Of a stretch of DNA of 64,000 bases, positions 1 through 9,989 are shown in pieces. A program made the position numbers and the translations under genes. A model generated the notes under the pieces. That model saw only the letters and a program-made list of their open reading frames with translations. It was not told where the DNA came from and searched no databases. Origin of the DNA: Xiphophorus maculatus (Eukaryota; Chordata; Actinopteri; Cyprinodontiformes; Poeciliidae); assembly GCF_002775205.1 (NCBI RefSeq), contig NC_036450.1, positions 13,783,479-13,847,478 of the forward strand, given 5' to 3'. How positions within the stretch are numbered: the first letter of the stretch is position 1; each line of letters begins with the position of its first letter.

Positions 1-162
1 GACAGTGATACACTTAACACAGATTCTCATTAAATAACTTGGTCCCCAAAGCAAACAAACACAAATAAACAATAATGAACAATGAGAAAAAAGAAAAAAG
101 ACAAAAAAGAAAAAAAAAAAAAGAGAAGAAAAAAAAAAAACAGCAATCTCTGCACAGTTCTC
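1..162 (-). repeat. LINE 3' flank with A/T-rich tract
   Basis: Sequence just past the LINE stop on the minus strand. It contains a long A-rich run on the plus strand (about 84-140). This may be the element's 3' UTR, but the tract is T-rich in the element's own orientation, so it is not a normal poly(A) tail. No gene seen. Confidence 0.4.
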
Positions 163-865
163 TTAATGTCCTTTGTAACGTTTCAGAAACTCGGTCAACG
201 GTGACCATGTCTTTTCAAATTTCGCTCCTTTTCCTCTGACAATATAAGTGAGTCACTCCAGAGCCATACAGGACGACATCTCCTTCACCCACATGTGATT
301 TGATGGTATATCCATTTTTTTCCGGTATAGAGATATTAATCTCCTGGCCTGCAGGAGTCCAAAGTCAATCAATTTTAACTGTCTGGAATTAAAAACACAG
401 TTCTCTGAATAAATACCCAAAACACACATTTTGGCCTCAGCAGGTACATTCACTCCAACGATCTCTGACAAAGTTTGTGTAACCAAGTTCCAATATTGTT
501 GTAACTTTGGACACTCCCATACACAGTGAAAGAGAGTACCTCTTCCAACCAAACATTTACAGCAGATATCTGGGATGTTAGGTGCCCAGCGGTTCAATTT
601 GACTGGAGTTATGTAAATTCTCATCAACCACTTGTACTGAAGGAGTTTCATGCTTGTATTGATTGATTGCTTTTGGGCCTTTACGCATGCAGTATTCCAG
701 TCCGCTACTTGTATCTCCTCTCGGATGTCAGCTCTCCAAAGACTAAATAAGCTTAATCTTTTTTTATGGCCTTCTTTCAACAATGTCTTCCTTTGGAAAA
801 CCTATGTATTATTTTCCTTCCACTTCACAAATATTAGTGTTAGTCTATCAGATCCAAACTAGTAT
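163..865 (-). pseudogene. L1-type LINE ORF2 C-terminal remnant
   Basis: This is the C-terminal tail of a non-LTR retrotransposon ORF2 protein. The minus-strand frame contains a Cys/His cluster (CCKCLVGRGTLFHCVWECP) followed by LQQYW, the usual C-terminal zinc-knuckle region of L1/Tx1-like elements. Two in-frame stops break it: a TAG near 800 and a TGA at 253-255. After the TGA the same frame carries on with a family-like ending (FEKTWSPLTEF) to a TAA at 163-165, so the TGA is a decay mutation and not the true end. Upstream of the TAG the frame still reads FGSDRLTLIFVKWKENN. The reverse transcriptase and endonuclease domains are absent, so this is a 5'-truncated dead copy. The 5' boundary near 865 is approximate. 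Confidence 0.8.
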
Positions 866-1116
866 TAATTTATTACATTCGAGGAAACAGTACACTGTCA
901 GGTTTCAAAACCAAAAAAGGATCTAAGTCTTAATTAACCCACTGGACAGAGACTGAGCACAGGGCCACCCATAGCTGTTTAATCACTACTCATCTTATAG
1001 AAAATGTCAACTTCATCAGTTGGTAGTGTCAAATTAATAATAATAAAAAAAATCTCTTTGAATGAACTTAAGAGTGTAAATATAAGCCAGGGAGTATGAC
1101 AAACCTTTAATAGTTG

Positions 1117-1342
1117 CAGGGGTCTCAGACTCCAGTCCTCAAGGGTCGGCGTCCTGCACTTTTTAGATGTGCCACAGGTACAAAAAACGCTGGAATGAAA
1201 TGGCTTAATTGCCTCCTCCTTGTGTAGATCAGTTCTCCAGAGTCTTGCTAACGACCTAATTATTCTATTCAGGTGTGGTGCAGCAGAGGCACATCTAAAA
1301 GTTGCAGGATACTGGCCCTCCAGGACCGGAGTCTGACACCTG
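1117..1342. mobile_element. hAT-type non-autonomous element (MITE)
   Basis: The ends form long imperfect terminal inverted repeats. The left end starts CAGGGGTCTCAGACTCC, and the right end, read on the minus strand, starts CAGGTGTCAGACTCCGG. The subterminal parts also match in inverse: TTTTTAGATGTGCC on the left against TTTTAGATGTGCC from the right. CAGNG-type ends and the absence of any ORF fit a short hAT-derived MITE. The flanking 8-mers do not match, so a target-site duplication cannot be shown and the exact ends are uncertain. Confidence 0.75.
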
Positions 1343-1445
1343 TGGTTTAAAGGGTGTTACAGGTTGATTTAATATCCCTTTCTTGAAATTTTATTTCTTT
1401 AAACAAATTATTTTGACTTTTATTTTGAAGGGCCCACTCAAACAC

Positions 1446-1527
1446 TCTCTTCTCAGAGAAACGGACTGAAAGAGCCTTGTATCAGTCCGTTTCTCTCTTC
1501 TCAGAGAAACGGACTGAAAGAGCCTTG
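1446..1527. repeat. 48-bp-period direct repeat with 15-bp hairpin
   Basis: A 34-bp unit beginning TCTCTTCTCAGAGAAACGG occurs at 1446-1479 and again at 1494-1527. Between the copies lies an inverted copy of its core, so 1455-1469 pairs perfectly with 1482-1496 (15 bp, 12-nt loop). The direct-inverted-direct arrangement suggests replication template switching. No coding content. Confidence 0.85.
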
Positions 1528-2235
1528 AAAAAGTGCTTCCGATAAACTCATTTTATGAAAATTATGAGTCAAGTGGAAAATAACTTCTGAAACTTTGAGT
1601 GGTTGAATCCTGTGGTGACACCACAAGTGTTTTTTTTTTGTTGTTTTTTTTACCTACGCTGCATCACAACTACTCATATGCAATAAATTAAAGCATTATT
1701 GGAACTCAGTTCAGTTCAGTAATTGAAACACAAGGAAACAAACATGACAGAAAAAGTTTCATGTTTAATAGCAGATTGAAAGGTATTCATTTTCAAAAGA
1801 TACTTTTAATTTTACAACTGATTGCAACACATTTACTGAATATGAATGTATGAGAAGAAAATGCAGAGTCCAGGTGTAGCAGGACTCTAGATGTGGCACA
1901 CATTCAGGGTGATTTAAGTCACACACACACTTTAGCATCAGAGTGGGCCCAGAAGCTGTTTGGGACCCTTAACATAATTTAATCTGAACTATTTCTGACT
2001 ACTAATGGCCACCAGAACACAATATGTTTTATCTTGTCATCCATATTTCTACATTTGTCTATTACCCATCTAATTTAATAATTTAATAACTATTGTTAAA
2101 AACTCAGATATGAAACAAATGATAGACATATTTTGAAAAATACACATTACTCATACATTTGTAAATATGCTTTTTATTTATTTCGTTTGTTTGTTCCCTG
2201 CTAGTAATGAGGCCCTAAACTGCTGTTTCCCGATT

Positions 2236-2270
2236 TGAGAAATACTGCCACTAGATGGCAGTATTTCTCA
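2236..2270. promoter_or_regulatory. Perfect 15-bp palindrome containing a CTCF-type motif
   Basis: Positions 2236-2250 pair perfectly with 2256-2270 across a 5-nt loop. Within it, 2248-2261 reads CCACTAGATGGCAG, which fits the degenerate CTCF core CCASYAGRKGGCRS at all 14 positions. The hairpin is seen directly. CTCF binding is inferred from the motif alone. It lies about 1.8 kb beyond the 3' end of the tescalcin coding region. Confidence 0.55.
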
Positions 2271-4102
2271 GTAACAAAGTAAGATCAAAACTGAATAATA
2301 GGCAATACGCAATTACAATCATGATATTAATAATGACTAAGGTTTATGAGTTCTAACTTTTTTAAGCAATTTCATTATTTTATGATTGTTTTTACCGTTT
2401 GACAGTCAGAAAAGCGTGGGTAGAAGGAAGAAAGATGGCAACATATCTTCCGATTGCTGCAACATTTGGTGTAAAGTTCAAATGCTGACTTGCCGTTTTT
2501 AAGTTTCATTTTGTTTTGATTTTTATGCTTGTATTTATTTTTGTTCAGTTTAGAAAGCTTCTCAAAGACTCTTATGTGAAAATGTCAGTTGTGTTTGTCA
2601 AAAATTGTATCATGAACTTTGAGAGAAAAGTAAATGTTTTAAGTTGCTTCAGTCTTCTCACCATTGCTCAAGGAAAATGGTTTCCATTACGGTACTTATT
2701 TTTATTTCAGGTTATGATGTTTTTTTTTCTTCTGATACATCTTTGCAGCATTTGCTCAAGTGTAGTTCTCTCCCCATAAAGAAATGTTTTAACCTTATAC
2801 TAACCTTAAAATATGAATGATCCTCTTATGATGAAGTAGCACAAAGATTATATACATGTTATTATTCTGCTTATTTGAAAATCATTGAGGCTTTGTTGCA
2901 CAATAACTCCATCCTGAGAAATAAAGGGTTCATGCATCGTTCAAGGCCCTACATTAATATGGATTTTATGCCCATACTTTTTTCTTATAATAATAATATA
3001 ATAATAATAATAATAAACAGTTTCAATGTCCTTTATTTTGCATCTACAGATTGCAGGGAACTGGCACTTACTGCTCACTACCAGAAATAAATATTTTCTG
3101 TAATAGAAAGAAAATGACAAAAAAAAAAAAAAAAACATTTTGCCATGAGACAAACTATGCTGTCTTTGATCAAGGAGCATTACAAAAATAAAACTTTGCA
3201 TGTTGAAGCCCCTGCATTGACATATATAGTCATTTGTATCTAAATATCATTCCGTTTCTTGAACACTGCTAACAATAAAAGAGGATATTTATTTGAATAA
3301 AGTCCCATTCACAAACCTACACTCATTATTGGCATGAATGTTAAATCAATTTTTGGCTTTTAATTCTTTTTCAGACTTGACTGGTTATGGTGCAAATTTA
3401 TTAAATAAAGAAAATCTATAAATGAATCAGAAAATGGCCCATTCTGGCAAGAACAGCAGTCAAACCATGTTAAAAGCTGTTAGCCATATACAGCTATAAG
3501 AGTTGTGTATTCCAGGCATGATGCCATAAAGGCTTTAACCCCGTGTTTGCGGTGGCTTGGTTGGGTTATGACATTCACTCTGATCTAAAAAAGACAATTT
3601 AAAAGTCTGCTTTATGGCCGAAAGCTGAAAGAGCATTCATGCCCATGAAGTGTATTGTAAAGTTTTCACTGGAACCAAAATGTTATTTCTTTTAAAATAA
3701 ATGCAAATAATAAAGTGTTTTTGTGCAAACAATGCAAGGCAAGCACATTCTATAGTAAAGAAATAAATATTTTCTGTGATCCTACAAGACAACTATAATA
3801 TCACATGAGATTTATGAAAATAATTTGTATATTCATTCCCATTTAGATCAACAAATAGAGTCATCTATATTTGAATATCATTGCTCTGTCTTGGCATACA
3901 GTAGTGCAATCTTATTGCTTAGAATTAAGTCTTCTAATAAATTCAAATTGCCGTTCAGTTTGCATAGTTGTTCCAACATGCAGGAGGCGTATTGTCAGTG
4001 CAAGCATTTTGCTACAGAGCAAAACAAGAAATTAATATCACACAGTTAAGGCATAAAACTTTCTATTCTCAAAGCTTACTTAAAACAGCTGGACACTTCA
4101 GG

Positions 4103-5204
4103 CTAGCAACACAACTGGCAGAAAGGGTTCACATCCGACTTTAAAAACCGAATGTTCATCCTTGATTCGATGTCAAAGTTAGACAACAGCTGCAAAGAAA
4201 AAAAAAAAAAACGTCAACTCAGCTACGCGTTTCAGACTCATACAAATTCATTCAAACTAACTAAAATCAATTTCAATGTCATTTTAAAAACATATGCTGA
4301 CTAGCTGTGCAACACATTAAATATTGGATGAACTATTTTTCTTCTTTTTAAAGCACAATGTGAACAAACCTTCAGGAAATGCTCGAAGGTGATTCCCTCA
4401 TAAAATTCATTGGGGTCCTGAGTTCAAACAGGAAACTTGTGATTTAGGCTGTGCAAGGAATGAAGCAAACGACTTTATCTAATCAAAACCACTTCCTTAC
4501 CTTGTGACCAACTGTTCTGGCCACTTCAAACATGGCTGCATCAGCAATGGCTTTGGCTGTTTCTTTCCCCAGTGCTCCGCTGCGAGATAACAACTCCTCC
4601 ACCACCTGGAAGTATCAGAACAAGACCAGCTCTGATTTCCGGAGGTGAAATCCTCAATTTCCAGGTGACTGACAAACAATAATTCAAATGATTCTTATTA
4701 CAATAAGGATCTTTTGAATATTTTGGATTCAATAAGAAGCTCACATGTCTGTAATCCTCAAGCGTTACCAATCCATCGCCGTCTGAGTCATGCATGTTGA
4801 ATATAACTGCAGAGAAAAATGCAACTTTTATGCCAGTCACTGGCAAACATCGATTAGAGATTCCCTGAAGACAAAACGCACATTGAAGTTTTTCCCTCCT
4901 GATATTTTTACGCTGTTCATCTGTTATTTTCGGAGACGGGGGCCTGAAATGAGACATGACCACCAGAAATTCTTCAAAGCCAATCTCGTCTGCGCTGCCC
5001 TGATGACTCGGGGAAAAGTTTCTGCAATAAAAACAACACAAAAAAAATACATGCCATAATTATTCTAAGAGTTAACTTGCACGCACAATAGTACCAACAG
5101 TAATAACAAGCAATTAAATAGAGAAAACCGAGCCCAAGTTTCATAAGAGTAAAGTTATGTTGTAAATGCAAATGTAGGCATCAGTGTAAAATGCCTACAC
5201 TTGT

Positions 5205-5249
<45 letters not shown>

Positions 5250-6992
5250 TAGTTTTTTTTTTTAATCTGTCTCTTCCTGGTTATTTCTGTCAGCCAGCAA
5301 TAACAGTAGGCAGGCCCAATAAACTTTCACTCCTGAGCCAAACTTGACAGATTTTCTCTTCAGCAAGAAACATCACCATCTCATGGTGATGTTAGTTCTT
5401 CTTAAAAGAGTAATGCCTGCATTTTTGGATCACCCTTCAAGATAAGACTGATCAGAGTTTGTGATTGGCCGGACATTGTTTTGTTCAGAAAACAGCTGAC
5501 AGCACACGGGTGTAACACCTATTTCCTGCACAGAGGATATATGGGGAAGGTGAAAGTGCTGACACCATCATTCTGCATTGGCAAAAAGCTGTGACACATC
5601 CAGTCCATATATTTATTCAAGAAAGGTCTCTTTAATGAAGAACAAAACTGTCTCTTTCTCTTTATAGCACAGACTGCGTGTCATTGCCCATATATGGTAC
5701 TGCTTCCTGTTGCAGGGAAAGGAACTATTGATATCTTATTTCTTAATCAAGATATAAAATTAATTACCTGCTGTAGAAACATGGAAGTGCGAATAAAGAT
5801 TCATTTATATTTTACATTTCTTGCTTTGTATGTTTCTTAATAAAATAAAGAGAATTGTAAGAGAATGTGAGAAAATCAAAAATTACTGTTAAATATATTT
5901 CACATTGCTACAATGTTCCATAGATTTCTTTGTTACACTCTGGGCTGTTTTTTATTTTAATTGTTTTACGTTATAGAGGACAGTTAGAGGAATTAAATAA
6001 AAAAAAAAATAGAAATTATTATTCATAATGAAGATTCATCGCTGTACTGTACCTTCGGTTAAAGAAAGCCTCTATGATCTCTACACGAATGGGATTGTAT
6101 TTGAGAGAAGAGATGCATCGGAAATGTTCCCTCCTGAGAGAAGAAAAGGAAATTAAGATGCCAAACTTGGTGCAATATGAGACTAGTTTCATGTTAGATG
6201 AGATGACTCAAGCTTTGCAATTAAGGTTTCCAGTTTAAAAATAATTAAGTTGGCATTTCATGATCTGTTACTGACTGGAAACGGTTTGTAAATGAGTCAA
6301 GTACTCACAGAAGACCCAAGGAATCAGTGCAAAATTATGAACTTACAGCTTACCTCAAAACATCATCTCCATCACTCAGCTCTCTGAACCTCTTATGAAG
6401 AACTCTAATCTGCTTAAGTGAATCTGAAAACAAACCACAAAGTGAGCAAATACTGTAATAATTGTACAATTTGTAAGTTTAAGGTGGAAATTCAAGGCTC
6501 CCTTTTCACTAATGGATGATTCCGAGCTGCCTATTTTGTGTATTCAAATTTCATTTTCCACTTATTTAGTTTGCATTCTGTGCGTCTACCAATAAACCTC
6601 TGAGAGAACAGAGGAGTTCACTTGACAAGTAGTGAACAGTGCTGCAGCAACATCTATTATTAACAGCAATGTGCTGTGTAAAGGATAATGTTACACTTCC
6701 TTCCCTTAACTTTCACTCTAAATTATTCACCACTCCTGCGCCAAACTTGGCACAGTTACGCGTCTTTTCAGCACGAAACCAAATGGTGGTTTGTTCTTAT
6801 TAAATAAGGAACGCTTGCATTTTTTAAAATTTTTTTTTTGCATCCCCCTTCAAGATAAGACTGAAAATTATTTATACTTCCTTCTCTTCCGACAGGGAAG
6901 ATTTTGATAACAGATAATGATCACTCACAGCCAGTTTTCTCCGACAGATCTGCGTATTCAATCGGATCCGGTGTAGACTTTAGTGCTCCCAT
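4103..6992 (-). CDS. tesc: Tescalcin (CHP3-type EF-hand protein), 8 exons
   Basis: Exons on the minus strand: 6929-6992, 6354-6423, 6053-6133, 4882-5021, 4745-4806, 4501-4605, 4370-4417 and 4103-4189. All junctions are GT-AG and in frame, giving 218 residues against about 214 in mammals. The start MGALKST fits N-myristoylation (Gly2, Ser6). The order matches tescalcin: an N-terminal helix region, a degenerate EF2 ending DEIGFEEFLVVMSHFRP, the FIFNMHDSDGDG EF3 loop (residues 125-136), VVEELLS, a degenerate EF4 (DPNEFYEGITFEHFLK) and a basic tail ending CQLCC. Tescalcin is a cytosolic and membrane-associated Ca2+/Mg2+-binding regulator of NHE1 and an inhibitor of calcineurin. Loop position 12 is Asp, where mammals have Glu. 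Family assignment is firm; the choice between teleost paralogues a and b is not made. Confidence 0.95.
5207..5246. repeat. (AT)20 microsatellite
   Basis: A pure 40-bp AT run in tescalcin intron 3, followed shortly by a T run. Likely polymorphic. Confidence 0.97.
5321..5452. repeat. Unclassified dispersed repeat, copy 1 (tescalcin intron 3)
   Basis: Shares ordered blocks with 6707-6864: ACTTTCACTC, then GAGCCAAACTTG, then a TCTTTTCAGCA-like block, a hairpin, TTCTTAxTAAA and CTTCAAGATAAGACTGA. The hairpin here pairs 5369-5378 with 5384-5393 (10 bp, 5-nt loop). Class unknown; a MITE or SINE fragment is possible. Confidence 0.6.
6707..6864. repeat. Unclassified dispersed repeat, copy 2 (tescalcin intron 1)
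   Basis: The diverged partner of 5321-5452, in the same orientation. The equivalent hairpin pairs 6776-6781 with 6787-6792 around a 5-nt loop, although its bases differ from copy 1. No coding potential. Confidence 0.6.
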
Positions 6993-9989
6993 CGTTGCTA
7001 AAGGCTCTCTCTCCCCTCTCTGACCTGTGGCGTTATCAAAGGATGTAATCCACAGGGATCATGCGATCATGTTTCACAATAATCCATGTCCGTATTAGTG
7101 TTTACCTCAGATCCCGGGCTCCCACCTGTTTTTTGCTTTCGTGTGCAGGCCAAGCAGTTCGCATCCCCCTGCAGGCGGCGATGGCTACTTCCGCAACACC
7201 AGTTGCTATGACGACACAGTCCTTAAAAACAACACGGCAACGTCTGATTCAAATTTCTGAAGCTTTTATTTACCTAATGGCTGAAAATAATAGTAATTTA
7301 AAAAAAAAAAAATCTAAATCCGGGTTTGAGGTTAATCATATTCAATAAGTCAGAATGTTATTGGAAGATTCAGTTATTTCAGTAAGTGGTGATTAATTAT
7401 TAATAATTATTTCTGTTAATTATATTTTTAAACTTACAGCTATATAAATCAGGATTACATCGAAACAACAAAAATCATGTTTTGCTTACAGAAATTAGAC
7501 CTTAATAAATGTACGTTGAAGATTATTTTCAAAATGTATTTTTAATTTGACCACTATAGCTTTATCAGAATGCACACTAATTTATTGAAAATGACTAAGT
7601 GCATAATGTAACCCTTCTTTTTCGTTCTGAGTCAGTGGGTTCGCTTGACAACGCACACTTGGGTTTATTTTATTTATTCTTACAAGAAAAAAATAATCTA
7701 AGTTGTTGGTTACGATCAACCAGAAGCTTCAGCTCTTACGTTACAAGAGCAGCATAAAAATGAGATAAACAGACTACATACATTTTCATAATTAATTCAC
7801 ACAACTAACCTTTAGCATAAATAACAATAAGCATATAAATTATTAATAAAGAAAGGAGAATGCACTCACACATAACATTCAAAGACTATCCCAAGATTGT
7901 AATTAAAACATTACTTTGTATATAAATAAACTAACAGAGAAAAACCAAGTTGGTGATTAACATCAATCTAGCAGCTTCTGTCCGTATGTATAACAATAAA
8001 TACAATAAATAAAGCTAAACAAAGTACAGCGATTAGTTCCCAATGAACAGTTGACAAAATAGTTTACAGTTACAAGTTAAAATACAGCTGAAATGGACAA
8101 CGTTAAATGTTCCTATACCTATTTAATCTGCAAATTTTACTTGCAGGTTAAATTAAATTGATTTTGAAACAGGAGAAAAAAGATGCACATCTTTTCAGAT
8201 CTTTGTTACTAATCAAAATCTAAAAAGTGTGGCATATATTTCCATGCAAACCCATGTACTCTTATATTCCTAAATACAATACAGTACAGACAGATAACCC
8301 CCAAACAAACAAACTAGTTTTGTGCTGTGTGACATATATAAATATATAAGTTATATAGTTTCCAGAAAATGTCATCAGATGTTTCATCTCTAACAGATAC
8401 AGATTATTGTGACTCATTAATTCCCCAGAGTGGTAAAAAAAAATAAAAATTAAAATGAAAAACACCAAACTCCAAAAGAAATGTTGCTGCACTAACTGAA
8501 CAAAACCCCAGAGAAAGACTTTTGTGGTTATGGTAGTTGCTTACATCAATCCTGCTGCACATTATGTAGCATGAGGTTTAAGATGTCTAAGAGTCAGCGG
8601 TATAAACCACAGATAAGAACATTGCCAGTAACAAGTTTCTGCCCCGTTTGAGTCATTTGACAAGTTCCATTTAATGCTGAATTTGACTTGATAAAAAGAT
8701 AATCTTGACAGACAAACAAAAATTTCTAGTATAGCATACAAAAAATATGTGTGAAGGTAGAAAACCAAGAACAGTTGAAGGAAAAACAAGCAGTAAAAGA
8801 GTAAATAAGGCATGAATAAAAGGCTAACAACTTGCTATTATGTTGTAATCAAATGTAACTGGTCTAAAAAAAATCATATGAACCACATAACAATATGAAC
8901 TAAGTTATATTATTCAAATTTGGAAACTAAAAAAATCATAAAAAAATACTGTACAAATTGTGTTACTTGCAGTACTTCTATGAGTCGCATGGGGGCAACA
9001 CAGGAACACATTTGTGTGTTTTCCAGCCCAACTAGCTGTTAGCAGTGGTTAGCATTATTTACTTTAGAAGCAAGAAGGGTTTGGATTCAGTTTCTTGTTG
9101 TGGAGTTTGCATGTCCTCCATATCCATTGATAGATTTTCATTATGCAAACTCAAATCCTTCAGCAAGAAAATATGATAATCTTAATACATCACTGTAAGT
9201 GTTTACTTTAAAGATTTTAAAAGTAATTTTTGTCCATTTTAATTTTATACACACACTATGCTAAAGAAAATTTAATTGAACAAATAAAATCAGATTCCTC
9301 TTGACAATTTACAAAAAGTCAGTAAAGCATAGATACCGAAGCAACTCTGTGGTTTCCGGTCCTAAAGAAAAGGTGACCACTCCCTTTGTTTCTGGCATTA
9401 CACTGCCCTCTTGTGCGCAAATGATCTAATAACCACATTAAATCAAAATCACTGAATAAAAAATCACTGTAGTTCATTTCCTGTGTAACATAACACCCAG
9501 AACCAGTTGCCCAAACTGACTAAATTCAAACTATATCACGTAAAGAAAAAAAAACTAATTACGGATTAAATTTCATGAATGCTTAGCTGTTTTGAACTTG
9601 TAGGCTGCTGCTGCTATCAAGTTCCTCCAGGCTGCACCCTGACCCACCACCATAATGCCACTACCAAAATCTCATCAAAGAAATTTTTATAATACTTCAG
9701 AATGTAAAAAAAAATATTCATTATTGACTGCAGATTGTCAAAACGTAATATCATATAAACGCTCAGAACTGTACACTGAGTCTAGATTACCTCTGCCTAT
9801 GCAAAATTATAATTGTAACAGTCTTCCCATCCAAAATGGGACACATCTTAAGACAAATGTCATAGATAGTCAAGTTTAAAGTGTTTGTGAATTTACATAA
9901 TTCAAGAACATAACATTTAGGTAGTAAACAAACTGAAGGACATAAAAACGAAAAAGTAAACATTTGCGGTAGCCAAGCAGGACGTTATG
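6993..9989. other. Intergenic region between tescalcin and the NLR
   Basis: The 3 kb should contain the tescalcin promoter and 5' UTR (minus strand, just above 6992) and the NLR 3' UTR (minus strand, below 9990). I see no convincing exon. The sequence is AT-rich with short A runs. A minus-strand ATTAAA near 9271 is one possible NLR polyadenylation signal. No TATA box or CpG cluster decides the tescalcin transcription start. Confidence 0.5.

Larger units (their letters stand above)
1343..4102. other. Non-coding stretch downstream of tescalcin
   Basis: Apart from the hairpins listed separately I see no gene. The part nearest 4102 should be the tescalcin 3' UTR on the minus strand; minus-strand AATAAA signals lie at 3397-3402 and 3288-3293. 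A 19-bp exact repeat (3083-3101 and 3759-3777) sits in two loosely similar 200-bp blocks (about 3055-3290 and 3735-3960), probably an old local duplication. An AAT-type microsatellite lies near 2990-3016. Confidence 0.5.

Noticed and set aside
2941..3201. Minus-strand 86-codon frame rich in Phe and Tyr
   Set aside because: Made by poly(T) and ATT microsatellite translation.
9400..9420. CTCF-like TGCCCTCTTGTG in the tesc-NLR gap
   Set aside because: Mismatches at core positions; too weak without binding data.
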